Source: Poa pratensis (Eukaryota; Streptophyta; Magnoliopsida; Poales; Poaceae). Taken from it: a stretch of DNA of 64,000 nucleotides. This document shows positions 42,138 to 54,961 of the stretch, in pieces; position 1 is the first letter of the stretch; every line of letters starts with the position of its first letter. A model generated the notes under the pieces. That model had not been told where the DNA came from. It saw only the letters and a program-made list of their open reading frames with translations, and did no database searches. The position numbers and the translations under genes were made by a program. Location: assembly GCA_947311845.1 (NCBI GenBank), contig CAMZMU010000049.1, positions 6,905,597-6,969,596 of the forward strand. Reading direction: 5' to 3'.

Positions 42138-45100
42138 TCAATTGTTACATAGCTTTAATGTCTCGTTTGCAGATGCAAGCTGAATCTGCAGCGCTTTAAT
42201 TGTCTCTCTTCGCGACAGGCATCCTTCCTACATGATTACAATAGATACCCATTCGTCAGTCGTTCAACAGCTTGCAGATCCATCCAGGTAAAGGGAAAAC
42301 AACAAAGATACCTCAAGAGCAGCAACTCTCCTCATAGCACCCTCTAGCTCGATGCCGTATCTTCTCGCGACTTCTTTCTGCTTAGCTACGTCAGCCATCA
42401 AAGACTCTGTCTGGGCAAACTGATAGTCACGGTCTTGCCTGACTGTTTCGAGTTCAGTCTTGAGACGGCTCACCTCCTCCGCTGATTCGTTTCGTTCAGA
42501 AACTGCCTATTATTATTATCAAGAATTTGATCAACGTCAAGACACAAGTAAACACACTACTTTATAGCATTGCAGTGTTACAACAAAGATACAGAGTTTT
42601 TCCATATAATATATGTACATAAATGGACAAAAATATCACGGTCTATTCACAGTGTTGGTTGGCAAATGGGAGCTTTAAGCGAACAGGAAGGGAGCTGCTA
42701 CTATCAAATACCTAACAATGGCGAACAAGTTGCTCCTAAATTGTCTACTTAGATGGCATTTGTTGAAAGCCTAATAACATACCATATAATCATGACTTTG
42801 GTCAAGGATATTACAAAAGTGTGTCCATTTTCCTTAACCGTCTGGTCATAAGATGATACGGACCAGATTTTAGGAGAGAGAAGGGAGCTACAAGCTGTTT
42901 TCCCTTGGAACTAAACCAAGCCCAACATGACAACTGGCAGTGCCCTTGTGTGTGTTTGTACGGCATGCGTGAGGGCACTGACATGTGGGTTTCAGTTGGA
43001 AAATTGCTTTTACCCTCCCTTCTCTCTCATAAAGTTAAAATAGTATTGTTTCAGTGGCCAGAATCCATCGTGGCAAATGATTGCAATTTCATAAGGTTCC
43101 TGCGATAAGTCGATGTTATGCTGCATGCAAGATGCCATTTCCTCCCTATATCAGTCCTGATCTATATGGTTTTTCAAGGGGTAACAGGAATTGATAGAGA
43201 TTGTATCCAGGCCATTTCCATTTTAATAGAGTTAACTAAATGCAAAGTAGCAAATGTATTTCAAGTTCCCACCGTTTTCTCAAGTCTGTCCCTGACTAGC
43301 ACCTGGATTGGTGCACTTGATCCTTCCTTTGCCAATTGTGCCTCTACATCACATACGATTCGGTTAGTAAGGTAAATAAACACTACATTATGAAGTTGAA
43401 AAGATTCAGTTTGCTACCATTCTCCACATACTGCTTCTTTGTTGATTCAAGCATACTCCTGAATTCCATGATTTCAGCCATGTCTGCACCATCCTTCTCA
43501 AGAAGCCAAACGCATGATTGCAGCTTTTTAATGTTTTCTAACAGCTTATCCTTTTTCATCTAAATAACCACAATTGCAATGCATCAGAGTTGAGAAATTT
43601 AAGTATGACATTCAAAATACTAGTCTTCTAACTAACTGCCATTTAGTTAAAAGGTGAGGGTGACTGTTTATTTGTTTAGTATTATTTAGAACCATGTGAT
43701 GCTATCTATAAAGATTTTCACAACAGTAACTGAGAGAGCTCCAAATAATACCGGTTTCCAACTAAGTTGGCAATTCAATCAGATTCAGTAAGGAACTTAA
43801 TACCAAAAGGCAAACAAAAGAGATAGATTGAATGCCTTTCAACCAGTCAAGTGAGTGAAAATAAATCATTTATATAATACTAGCAGTCAAGCACTAGCCA
43901 AACCAAAATTCCATACCTCCCTAAATTCTTTTTTAGCTTCCGCCCATATGTGTCTTTTGATCTTCTTGCGACTACCATTTCCGCTAGGAGCCTGATGAGT
44001 AACACGGAGATAGAGCAGTAAAACAACTGTGGCAACTGTACACAACAACATTGAATTTAATCTCAGCTTTTGAATTTTGGTCGCAATTTCTAACAGAACA
44101 TGCTGAGATATCAAGGTTTTGTTTGAAAAAGTAGAGAACAGAAGGGGCATGGAGCTGTTCGTATACGATGTTTGGATGAAAGAAAAGTAGCATTTAGAAG
44201 GGTGGCCTAAAAGGGAAACTCGAAAGAGTGGATCAATACTTAAATTTTTCTACAAGAAATATATATCCCAATAAACGTGAAAGGGCAATAAGTGCAAAAT
44301 CGAGAAATAAAAGGGACAGATTAACTCTGATAAGCCTATGATAGTGTACAATGATATCTTAAATGCTTTATCTTGGGTATTTGTTCCAAAAGCATGCAAT
44401 ACGTGTGTCAGTAAACATCATTGTTTGTCTTCCAAACTTCCTAGCGAACTAGTTGGTCTGTAGTGGTATAGCGGAGATTTGTATAAGAGGGAGTTCGATT
44501 GTCAAGTGTCAACAGGCACAACAGCACCAACATGATTGTCAATTTTATAATTGCCCCCTGTTTTTATTCAAACTGACACTCAGGGCAATTTGAAAATATG
44601 TTGGCAATTCAGTCAGATTCACTATTGAACTTAATATCAAAAGGCATACAAAATAAATAGATTGGATGCCTTTCAACCAGTCAAGTGAAAGAAAGCATTT
44701 ACATAATACTACCAGCGAAGAGTAGTCAAACCGAAATCAAGCTTTTCCATACCTCCCTCATTTCTTTTTTAGCTTGTCTTCTCATCTTCTTGCGACGAGC
44801 ATTTCAGCTTGGAGCCTGATGAGTAACACGACATAGATATGTAAAACAACTGCAAAAGTAACATGGAATTGCATTTGAATCTTTGAATTTTGGTTGTATT
44901 TTTAATAGCCAAGATATAAAGGTTTTGTTTGACAAATAAAGAATAGAAGGGGCATCGATCTGTCCGTGTATGTTATCTGAAGCATGTAGAAGGATCAACC
45001 CCCCCTAAACAGCAACCTGAAACAGTGAATCAATACCTTAAATGTGTCTGTGCTGCAATAAATATATAGTGAAAGGGGAATACTAATGTCTCAAATGTTT

Positions 45101-46669
45101 TATCTTGTTATTTGTTCGACAAGCATGTAATATGTTTTTCTGTAAACATCATTGTCAGTCTTCCTAAATTCCTAGCAAAACAAGTTGGTCTGGAGTGGTC
45201 TAGCAGAAATTTGTTTAAGATAGTGTTTTAATGTCAACTGTCAACTGCATCAAAACGATTGGTAATGGAATTCTAAAGACGTATCATAGACACTTCGGAC
45301 AACTCCAAACTGAAAGAGCAACAATGTTGATGAATTTTACTGACAAACTCATTGGTCAACTTAATAATTACCCCTGTTTTCATTCAACATGACATCGCGG
45401 CAACTTCGAAATATGCACGCTTACACAGCAGGAGATCTTTTTCACCTTGTCATCACTCTGGTTCTTCCTATCCATTTTCTCACAATCCAGCTTCTGCTCA
45501 TCCCCCCTGATTGCAGGATCAGGTCTCTTCTCCCCTGCAGCTGATGAAGTTTCTGGGTACTGCAAAATGCAATGCGGCCATGAAAGGAAGTAGGTAAAAA
45601 AAAATCAGCAATGGTGATTCTTGGTTATAAAACGTTTTACTATAGTACCAATTATAATGAATCACCTATTATTGGTTATTGCTAAGAGTTCATGAAGGAT
45701 GTGCATGCACGCTATAGCAGAAATTTCTGACTAACTCATTATGATTAGAAATTCTCCAATCCTCTAAATGCTAGTGAACTAAATCAAAGTGGACAACAAA
45801 ATCTGGTGGCACCAACATGCCTAAACGAAATATACTACCAAAAGAAATCAACAAGAGCATATCATTTAGTAGATTGGTGTACTACTGAAACATCATCATA
45901 CATAAATCTTTGAGGCAATATCCCAAGTAGTCCAAATTGTGAGGTTGAAGAAAAGCTGCACCTTGCAGTTGCGGTGGCTGTGGCTCGGCCGATTCTCCAC
46001 CAACGATTCATCGAGTGACGATGGCCTCGCCCTCCCCCGTTCCACGGCAGCCTCGGTCGACGGTCGCTTGGCGTGCCGCCGCTCCAGCGACCTCGAGCGA
46101 CGCCGAACATTGGACGACGGTGGCGACCTGGATCGACGCCGAGCTTTGTACGGTAGCGGCGACCTCGACCGACGCCGAACTTTGTACGGTAGAGGCGACC
46201 TGGATCGACGCCCAGGTTTAGACGGTGGCGGTGACCTCGATCGACGCCGAACATTGGACGGCGGCGGCGACCTGGATCGACACCGAGATTTGGACGGTGC
46301 CGGCGACCTCGGCGGCGACCTGGATCGACGCCGAAATTTGGGCGGCGGCGGCGACCTCGAGCGACGCCGAACTTTGTGCGGCGGCGACCTCGAGCGACGC
46401 CTAACTTTGGACGGCGACGGCGACGGCGACCTCGATCGACGCCGAACTTTGGCCGGCGGCGGCGTCCCCCCTGCTCGGCGCCTAAGGCTAGGCGGCGGAC
46501 TCGGTTCCCTGTGGCTCCCCGAATCTTCCGGCCGCGGCCGCGGCGGCTCTAGGGCACGGTGCCGCTTGGGCGAGCGGGACTCAACGGCGTCCCTGTCCCG
46601 CAGATTGAGCAGGAGAAGCTGAGGAGTAGTAGGAGAGCTTACGCTTGGGGGCAGTGGGAGGCTCGCCAT
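42138..46669 (-). CDS. RS-rich, coiled-coil protein gene copy B
   Basis: Unrecognised family; three copies in this window. Minus-strand exons: 46669-45962 (MASLPLPPSVSSPTT, LRDRDAVESRSPKRHR, then a long RS repeat and DESLVENRPSHSHRNCK); 45559-45446 (YPETSSAAGEKRPDPAIRGD); 43991-43917 (APSGNGSRKKIKRH, AEAKKEFRE); 43559-43418 (MKKDKLLENIKKLQSCVWLL, MEFRSMLESTKKQYVEN); 42502-42312 (NESAEEVSRLKTELETVRQD, LMADVAKQKEVARRYGIELE); and 42227-42138 (EGCLSRRETIKALQIQLASA) with a stop. Exon phases agree. The donor after LASANETLK is CT instead of GT as in copies A and C, so reading stops four codons later. RS repeats suggest a nuclear, splicing-related protein, by inference only. A degenerate exon duplicate lies at 44815-44755. 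The first exon reads through where copy A needs an intron. Confidence 0.6.
43765..45000. repeat. Internal tandem duplication in copy B introns
   Basis: About 43765-44210 and 44600-45000 are related (GGCAATTCARTCAGATTCA, GATGCCTTTCAACCAGTCAAGTGA, CTTCTTGCGAC, AGGTTTTGTTTGA, GAAGGGGCAT). The second contains a degenerate version of the 43917-43991 exon with a stop codon (APS-stop-NARRKKMRRQ), so only one copy is usable. Confidence 0.8.
46076..46470 (-). repeat. RS-repeat minisatellite in copy B exon 1
   Basis: About eleven units of roughly 27-48 bases of the form GACCTCGATCGACGCCGAAC on the + strand. On the minus strand they code variants of KVRRRSRSPPP (KVRRRSRSPPH, KFRRRSRSPP, NVRRRSRSPPPS, KARRRSRSPPSS). 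Copy A has a single equivalent (DRRRARSPPH). Confidence 0.93.
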
Positions 46670-47150
46670 GGCTGCGGCGGCGGGTCGCGGTAGGAAGGAC
46701 GGCGGGGAGAAGCGGCGGGAGGCTCGTGCCGTCACCATGGGCCAGCCACACGGCATGACGCGAGACGAGATGAGCTAGCCCATAACAAGACCTTGAGGCC
46801 CGAAGTGGGAGCCTTCTTCTCCATGGGCATCCATGTGTATCTCTCTTAACGTTTTGGGTATCCTTAGAGCATCAGTGTTGCCAAAATCAAATTTTTGCCA
46901 CCTAAGTTTGTTTGACATGAGTGTCAAATTTGACATTCCAATTTGGCATACATTGTGGGTGCCCTTAGCGATAATGTTATTGACGTCTACGGATGAGGGC
47001 CTGAGGCGTGTTGTGCCTAGGATGGGAAAAAAGTCTTCACATTCGTGTGTATTGTGGTCGACATGTGCAAGACAGCATAAAGTTCTCTTCAAATTGATGA
47101 AGAGCCTTTTTGCTACCGCTCAAACATCATGGCGGTAGGGTAAGCGTGGT

Positions 47151-48779
47151 TAGGGCTGGAATCGAGCCGAGCCGGCTCGAGGCTCGGCTCGGCCAGGCTC
47201 GGGGAAACTCGAGTCGAGCCAGCCGGCTCTATAATTTTACTGAAAAAATTGGGCTCTCGGCTCGGCTCGACAAGCTCGAGGCTCGCTCGGCCGGCTCGCG
47301 AGCCGCAGCATTTTTTTTTTACATGAATCGAGCTCTTCTGTCTTGAGTCCGTCCCCGACACCCCGTGCTCTCGTTCCAAACTTCCCCCAATCCTCTGCTG
47401 ACTGCTGCTGCTCGCTAGGGTTAGCCGCCCCGCCGCCGGCCGCCCCCACGCCGCCGACGCCGCCCATGGCTCCTCGCCTTGCCCTACTCCCTTGCCTCTG
47501 CGACCTGCTCCTCCCGTAGCTCGCCGCCTGGAGTCGTTCAAGGACGCGCGCGCCGCGCGGCGCTGTCGCCGTGCTTCCAGTGGCGGCCGGCGGCCTTCCG
47601 GAAGCAGCAGCCAGCAGGGATCCGTCGAGCTTGACCTTGCTGTCCTCTGTCATCTCGTCTGCCGTTGCTCCGGATTGCAGATTGCTCGCTTCTCTCCACC
47701 TCCGGTAATGACGCCATCTGACTTTGTACTAATCTTGGTTGGTAGTAGCACTGTCCATTCTTCTGATTTCTGGTACCGTGTGCTGTTGCTTATGCTCGAG
47801 GTACCATAAGGTCTGCTGCCAGGCTCTCTGTTTATGGTATCGGCATTTAGGTCGTACTGATGCAGTTCACCATCCCAAGCTGATGCCGTGAGGCATTCGT
47901 GTGTATGCATTCCAGCTGATGTTGTCAGATATACCCATTTGTTATCATTTTTCATTCAGGTTTATTAAGCAATCCTGTAGCACATAACAGATGGCAAGTG
48001 TGCTCCTTGTTAGTTGTCAGATATCAGCACCCATTTGTTATCATGTTGTAATAATTTTCAGCTAGTCTATTTGATGTATTTGCTTGCTGTAACATTTTTT
48101 GCAGCAAAAAAACTGAAGCAAACATGTGTAAATCAGTCTTATTTGCTATATTTGCTTGCTGGAACTTTTTATACAGCCAAAATAGTGAAGCAAAATAATG
48201 TCAATGGTGCTTATTTACTTGATTTACTTGCTGAAACTTTTTATATTGCTGAAATTTCGTTTGTGTACACTTCAGATTCAACTTACAAGTGCCAAGCGAT
48301 GACAAGAAGATGGAATGATGGGCTGATGGCGCAACAATGGTCCTTTTGTGCTTGAACTTTATGTTAAATTGTTAAGACTTGTTCTATTTGTTGTTGTTGA
48401 ACTAAGTGGACGTGTTTGTGAATTGTGATGTATGCGACTATTGGACCAAGTACTTTTATTTTTGTGTTGGACTTGTCATGTATGTCACTGTTATGCTTAG
48501 TTGATGCTTTGTGAAACTTGCTAGAGTATCTTAAGGATATATTCATGCTCTATTGTTGATTACAATTGTCAAATGTTACATTTTTGGCAAAGGACATGTC
48601 AATTTTTTTCATTTCATCGAGCCTTCGAGCCAGCTTGCGAGCTTCACCGAGTCGGCTTGTCGAGCCTCGAGCCTTGTCCGACAGGTCTAGGCTTGGCTTG
48701 CACCACCTTCGAGCCGAGCCGAGCCCGAGCCGAGCCTTGACGAGCCCGAGCCGAGCCTCGAGCTTCAGGTCCAGCCCTA
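47151..48779. mobile_element. hAT-type transposon (1,629 bp), no transposase
   Basis: Ends TAGGGCTGG and CCAGCCCTA; the 8-bp target duplication AGCGTGGT is perfect (47143-47150, 48780-48787). Both subterminal regions (47160-47300 and 48610-48770) are packed with GAGCCGAGCC / GGCTCGGCTC motifs. The 1.3-kb interior has a GC-rich start (47340-47700) and an AT-rich remainder without recognisable protein. Confidence 0.93.
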
Positions 48780-48787
48780 AGCGTGGT

Positions 48788-50733
48788 ACCGCCCTGGTAG
48801 CTGGATGTATGGTCCTGGTCAATGGTCCACCACTCACTTCAATGCTTGCTGACATGGACCACTACCGCTAGATTATGCGGCCTCTCTCACTCTCTCCTTC
48901 GACTGAGCCAAAGAAGATAGAGGAGCGAGGCTTTATCTTCCATTACCCATGGCGAGTAGGCCTTGCGCGGACAACCTATGGGCATCTAGGTTGCTCAGAA
49001 TTCATGGTGTGGCGATTCTTCTCGTCTGAGTGTTTCACTGTGAATGGCCTATTTATGATTCACATCATTCTCTCTAAGTCACATGTGAATGGCCTATTTA
49101 TGATTCACATCATTCTCTCTAAGTCACATTTGCAATTCCACCAAGTCCGAAAACTTCAAACATGTCCTTATGTGAGACATGTTATCATCATCGTCTTGGG
49201 TTTTGCTTGGCGTTACACCCTTATTTGTCTCAAAAAAATTGCAAGAAAAGTAGAAAAAATAAACTACACAATTTTCACATATATATGTATAGATCCATTT
49301 GAACTTGCCAAGTATAGCGAAAATATACATCAATATTTGTTTTTTGCCAAATTTCAAATATTCGGAGCATACCCAGAGCCTCCGAATCACTGATTTTTGC
49401 TGCGATGCGGTTTATGTTTCCAGAGTAGCCGACGAGGATCAGTTGTTTTACTGCAAAATTCACGTGGGCCCTTCCATCAGTCGTTATAACTAGTGCGGTA
49501 AAATCTACATGGACCCATCGGTCATTAGGGGGTAAATGCAGGAGGACATGGGCAGCGATGGAATGCTGGGCGGCGAAGTGGTTCCTCCTATTTCTTCTCA
49601 ATTTCTGAAAGTTGTATAAATCTCGTCTTTCGTGTGCTAACCCACATCGACACGGAGCCTCCTAAATGTGGGCTATGGTCGTTCCAATGCAAATTTGGGC
49701 CCCTGGCTAATCAAAATTAATATAATTTGTACTAAACTTTTATACTTCTCTACATCTTATTTTCAGCATGTTAAAATATTGCAAATATAATTTTTTATTT
49801 GTTCACATAGTTTAACAATATAACTAATAATTTTACAAAATATTAACTGGTATTTTTGTTTGTACTGAATACCATTTAATATTCTTAAACAATTTTTTTT
49901 TAGCAAAAGTCCGTTTTACAACATTTTCTATGAAGTATAATCTATATAATTTTCTGTAGAGAGTATGATCTACCAAATATCTCAAATTGCGCTTTCTATT
50001 GTATAATAAGTAAGCATATTTATAGAAACTTGTAGGGTATAGACTAAACCAATGATACATTTTTTGGCAAAATTCTCTAGCAAGTAATTTTTTTAAAAAG
50101 CGTGCATGCCGTGTAATTAGTATTGAAACAACATTGTTTAGAGTAATCACCAATACGAATAAAATGATGTGGATTCTATTATATTTGCACACGTCAATTT
50201 ATTGTTTTGTATGATATTATGTAATGTGCTTGTAATATTTTGGTGTAAATAAGTCGCTCGCCAGTTTATGAAATAGAAATGTGTTGCATAAAATTAAACA
50301 TGGGAAGCTGGTTGCATCAATTTTCATAAAAGCTGTAGGACCTTCTACCCAAAGAGAATAACATGCTAACTAAACTTGTTGACGCTGATCATATCGGTTT
50401 GATCTTGCATCAAAAGAGACATGTGGTGTATATTTACTTCCACAAATTAACTATTTTATTATGTTGAGATACTCTCTTCATCTCAAAATGAAAGGCGGGC
50501 AAGATTGTTCATTATCTTTAATTCACGTATTTGACCACTAATATATATCTAAATCCATAAATTAGATTGTATAAATGACATCATTTCATTTTGTCACGTG
50601 AATATTTTTTATATGTACTATACTACTTTTAGTAAAAGTTATATGTTGTTTATCACAAATTCATCAATTCTCTAAAATGTCACATAGGAGTAATGGAGTA
50701 TTAAATAGTAATGCATAATATTATAACGGTTTT
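48788..50733. other. Gene-poor spacer
   Basis: Contains a 45-bp perfect tandem duplication (49040-49129, unit GTGAATGGCCTATTTATGAT...). No recognised gene. 49640-50460 is strongly AT-rich. Confidence 0.55.
50472..50698. mobile_element. Possible degenerate Stowaway-like MITE
   Basis: CTCTCTTCATCTCAAAATGA at the left and ATAGGAGTAATGGAG at the right with TA outside both (50470-50471, 50699-50700). The inverted ends match only weakly. Confidence 0.4.
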
Positions 50734-51117
50734 GCTAAGTCTCAGCTAGCTGAGACTTAGCTTATGTCTCAGTCATCTCCTCCACCCTCCGATCGTGCGA
50801 ACTGATAGGTCTTCTTCTTCCTCGCGCGTGTGCGGGTGCAGGTTCGCCGACGCCGGAGAAGAAGGGGCGGGGTTTAGAGGGAGGGCCGGGGCGGCGGCGG
50901 ACCGGCGAAGGAGGAGCTCGGGGCAGGGCGGGGCGGCGAGGCGTCGCGACAGCGCGCCGGCCGCGGGCGGGGAGGTCGGCGGTTAGGCCGACGCTTGCTG
51001 CGGGGAGGGGGGGGGGGGGGGGGAAGCGAGCTCGCCGGAGTTGAGGAAGGTCGCCGGAGTTGTAGAAGAAAAGATGACGTCAGCCGACTGAGACATAAGC
51101 TAAGTCTCAGTCGACTC
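50734..51117. mobile_element. Fold-back element with 28-bp perfect palindrome and G-run
   Basis: Left end GCTAAGTCTCAGCTAGCTGA... (50734-50761) is a perfect 28-bp palindrome. Inner inverted repeats CTGAGACTTAGCTTATGTCTCAGTC recur inverted at 51086-51112. The GC-rich interior includes 17 consecutive G (51007-51023). No transposase; class uncertain (Mutator- or hAT-type MITE). Confidence 0.6.
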
Positions 51118-51151
51118 CGCCCTAGAGAGACCCATATTATAATGATTACTA

Positions 51152-51300
51152 CTCCCTCCATTCCGGTTCATACGTCTTGCACCCATCCCCTAAGTTGTCA
51201 ATTTGATCAAGTATTACAAGGTATATATCTGAATAATATATCATTAGAAACTTTTATATTTTCTAATGGTATAACTTTTATGTTACATATAGAATTTATA
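51152..51300. mobile_element. Partial Stowaway MITE
   Basis: Starts CTCCCTCCATTCCGGTTCATA after a TA. The body resembles Stowaway, but no matching right end was found. Confidence 0.4.
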
Positions 51301-51689
51301 TATTATATTATATTTTCTAATGGTGCTGGGCTAGGTCTATTTGAACTAGAAAAACTCTATCCCTTGCGTAAAAAAATATAGAAAAACTAAAGAAATCGTA
51401 GCAGCCTTTATGCCAATGCCGGCTTCTTCTCAGTCTCTAGCACAAGTCCTTGCCATGCATAAGTTCAGTGCTTGTTCGAACTCGTACGGCCATATTGAAA
51501 GACTACCAATCCAAACAGAACTATGATACAAACCCAGCTGTATATTTGGAAGAAAAACTTCTTCTATTCGAGTTCGTTGCCTAGCAGACATCAATCTGCT
51601 CTACCAAGTACCAACCGATATATAATGCTGGCCAGATTAATCCCTCTGCCTCGATAGTCTCCGCAAACATCTAGTCTAGCTTGCAAGCC

Positions 51690-53035
51690 ATGGAGGAGTC
51701 GTCGTCTTCTCGACAACCCTTCCTTGTGATGAGCGACATCGTGCACGACTACACGAGCGTGGTGACGGGCGACCACGCTGCTTTCCGGACCATCGAGTGC
51801 GGCAGGAAGGAGGCCTATGGCTGCGGCGAGATCGGAGACCGCGTCGTGAAGGGCCTTACCCTGTTCTTGCGGGCCGGGGAGATCGGCAGCCTGTGTATCC
51901 GCGCCACCCCCGACGTGTTCAGCTGCGTCGGGTCGGATATCGACGACGAGGCGGCGGAGGTCTACGGAAGGCACGTCCGCCTCTCCGCTCGCGTCCACAC
52001 CGTCGCCGGGCACGTCATGGTCCTCCGCGTCTCTTTCCTCGCCAAGCACTGCTACGGTGACTTCCGTTCCTACTACCTCGTCTTCCTACTACCTCGTCTA
52101 CGATTCCGCCGCGGCCTCGCTCTCCCTGCTACCGCTCCGGCCCCCGCACTGCCGGCCCGTCTGCACCGAGTGCCCTCTTGTCATCAAGGTAGGAGAAGAC
52201 AACAAGTACTCCCTGGTGCTCATGGCACAAAGATCATCAGTCCCCGGTTCAGCCGAGCAAACTCACTCCGTCATGTGCCTGTGGTCGCCGCCGCCGTACG
52301 CCGCTGACAACAAGAATAATCTGGACGACATCAACAAATGCCCGTGGGAACTCAAGGCCCGCGTGCCCGAGAACGCCGCCGACCGCTTCAACGCGAGCGT
52401 CTCGTTCTTGTGCAATGGCAATGCCGTCTGGGGCGATCTTCGTCAAGGTATCCTGTACTGCGATTGCAGCGACCTGGCCGATGGCACTACCGAGCCCGTC
52501 GATCTGAAGCTTGTTCCGTCCGTTGCCCGGCGAGTGCAGAACTCCGTACTTCCCCTACTGTCTCGACCGGGACATCATGCCCGTGGACAGGAACATGGGC
52601 CGCGTCGGGGACCTCGTCTTCTTCGTCGCCATCGAGGCATCGTACCGTTGCCCCGGCGATACCGTGGTGAAGGTGTGGACTCTGGACCTCCCGTCGTCGG
52701 AGGAGTGGAGACTGCACAAGGTGTTCAAGATGCAAAGCCTATGGGAGCTGCTGGACGTCTTTGGTGCATATGGGTTGCCGAGGACCGTGCCTCCGGTGAC
52801 CGTGCCCGAGTTCCCCATCTTCGGACAGCAGCTGGATGATGATGTTGGCGCCCTATACATGATGCTGCCTGAGCCCCGCGAAGGTGGGGATGGCTACGCT
52901 CACCTTGTGTGCATTGACTTGAGCAGCAGCTCTGAGGGGGTGCGTCTCCTGTCGAGCAGACGCATGAAAAGGCCGAGATTGATGGATCGCCCTATTGTTC
53001 TTGATGCCGATTTCTTACGATACATGTCTGTTTGA
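51690..53035 (+). pseudogene. DUF1618 protein gene, right arm, frameshifted
   Basis: Start at 51690 (MEESSSSRQPFLVMSDIVHD). The frame is good to FLAKHCYGDFRSYYLV. There a 16-base tandem duplication (TTCCTACTACCTCGTC twice, about 52065-52096) shifts the frame. The family sequence continues in another frame (YYLVYDSAAASLSLLPLRPP, ENAADRFNASVSFLC, VWGDLRQGILYC). A 4-base duplication (CCGTCCGT, near 52517) shifts again. The third frame runs to the end (PGECRTPYFPYCLDRDIMPV, VVKVWTLDLPSSEEWRLHKV, LDADFLRYMSV, stop 53033-53035). These lesions differ from the left-arm copy, so both were broken independently. Confidence 0.9.
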
Positions 53036-53286
53036 GGCATTCGCCATCAACTAAGTGAATTAATTACACACACTTCCATTTTACTTTCTTGTTATCATTC
53101 TTATGTAGTTACTTTTATCTTCCTTTTATTTGTTTTTTCCTTGCCTAAAAACTCAAAAACAACAAAAATAATTTTATTACAACATATTTAGTTTTTTTTG
53201 TATCACCTTACTATTATGGTTACTACTGCTGAGAATACCAAACTCTATGATTTTACAAATACATAAGGTAGGACCGTACAAAATTA

Positions 53287-54170
53287 AGTCTGATGTGTTG
53301 AATCTTGTGATGCAAGAACAATTTTCTGGTTCCCGTAATAAAGATGCTGCCTCTCATTTAAATTATTTTGTTAAGTTATGTGACATTCAAAAAATATAAA
53401 GAGATAGAAGTAGATATTGTAAAACTGGAACTATTCCATTTTCATTAACAACTAAAGCTAAAAAATGGTTGCTATCTTTGCCTAAAAATACTACTGATTC
53501 CTGGATTAAATGAAACATTTTTTTATCGGGAAGTATTGTACTCCTGGTAAAATTATACAATTTAGAAGCCAAATAACTATTACAGGGCCCTCCTCATTCT
53601 CGTGCTTGTTGCTCAAACTTGTGAAAGAATGAAGTTAATTGTTAAAATTTGTCCCACTCATAGACTGAATATTTGGATGGTTATTCAAACTTTTTATGCA
53701 ACACTTAATTATATGTCCATGAGTCTGTATGGAAAAACTGGACTCGGCTGCAGGTGCAACCTTTATGGTAACCACTTTTGGTAAGTAACTAAAGTTCTTG
53801 ATGGTAAATTATTCTCAATGTCACACTCAAAAAGCTCTAACTTGTAATAAGGTAAATTCTGTTGAGAAGATCTCTTATTTAAATGAAATGGTTGATTTGA
53901 TCATGTATATGCTTGCTTCTAAACAAGTTCATGTGGATGCTAATAATGTGCCTTTAGCCTTGTTGGTAGAACAAGATAAGGATCAAGTTGATGTTAATTA
54001 TTGCTCGTAATAAATGTAACAACAATGTTGTATATAAACAACTTTGGTAATAACAATCCTAGGACATATGGTCCTAGGACCGCAAACAATTATGGCAATT
54101 CTTCTGATAATTTATATAATAGGAATATACTTACTGATTTTGAGAGTGTCATAGAAGATTCCATTGCTTC
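53287..54170 (+). mobile_element. Ty3-gypsy gag fragment (right arm)
   Basis: Degenerate gag with frame pieces (LVMQEQFSGS-like start, RMKLIVKICPTHRLNIWMVI, TFYATLNYMSMSL, SYLNEMVDLIMYMLASKQVH). It lies 250 bp after DUF1618, exactly as in the left arm. Multiple stops; no other retrotransposon domains. Confidence 0.75.
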
Positions 54171-54636
54171 ATAAAAAGTTTTCAACACTACACTAGGGGA
54201 AAAACTTGATAATAAATGTGCACTAAAATCAGTTATGTAATGGATGATGTCACTAGTTTATTGTGCTAATGTGCACTAAAATCTATAATTATTAGTGTTG
54301 TTGTCTCTCAATTCTACGAAATCTGAAGCGAATTGTACGTCAGCGATAATGGTGAGCTTTAGCTACTACCGTGATTTTGTTGAAGATGTGAGGGAATCTA
54401 TGTCATGTGCTGTACTTGACGAGTTTATCTCGTCTCGCTTCTATGGAGGTTCCAGCACTCCTACTCCTACTCCTACTCCTAGGGATGGATATACATTCGA
54501 CGATGACGTGGCAGTTCGATCGTGGACTCGTGGTCGCAATCTAGCTTACACACGTGCGCTTCCCATCCGAACCCAGTTTACCACTTCCCTCACGTCTCCG
54601 CTCTCCTCTGCTCACCACTCTCCCCCACGGATCGAG

Positions 54637-54906
54637 ATCCGGTGACATGCCATGGGCATGTCACTGGTGAACAGTAACCGTGACATGCGCCCCGTTTTTC
54701 ACCGTTGGATCCAAAATCGATGGATAGATGAACATCTGCTACAGTGCATCTGCTACAGTGCGCGCTACGGATATCTGCTACAGTACATGTGCTACAGTGC
54801 TCGCGCTACAGTGTGTTAATCTGGTCTGCTCATTTTCGATCCAACGGTCCAGAGTGCAAGGCACGGCACTGTTCATCGGTGACATGCCATGGGCATGTCA
54901 CCGGAT
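54637..54906. mobile_element. Short inverted-repeat element upstream of ETFA
   Basis: ATCCGGTGACATGCCATGGG at the left, and inverted at the right (CATGTCACCGGAT), with similarity extending about 50 bases inward (GGTGAACAGTRAC / inverse of GGCACTGTTCATCG). The centre holds repeats of CTGCTACAGTGC. It ends 56 bp before the ETFA start codon, so it forms part of the promoter or 5' UTR. Confidence 0.65.
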
Positions 54907-54961
54907 CCGTGTCCCTCCCCCACTGCATTTCTTCTTCCTCGAGCGAGACACAGAGAGGAGG

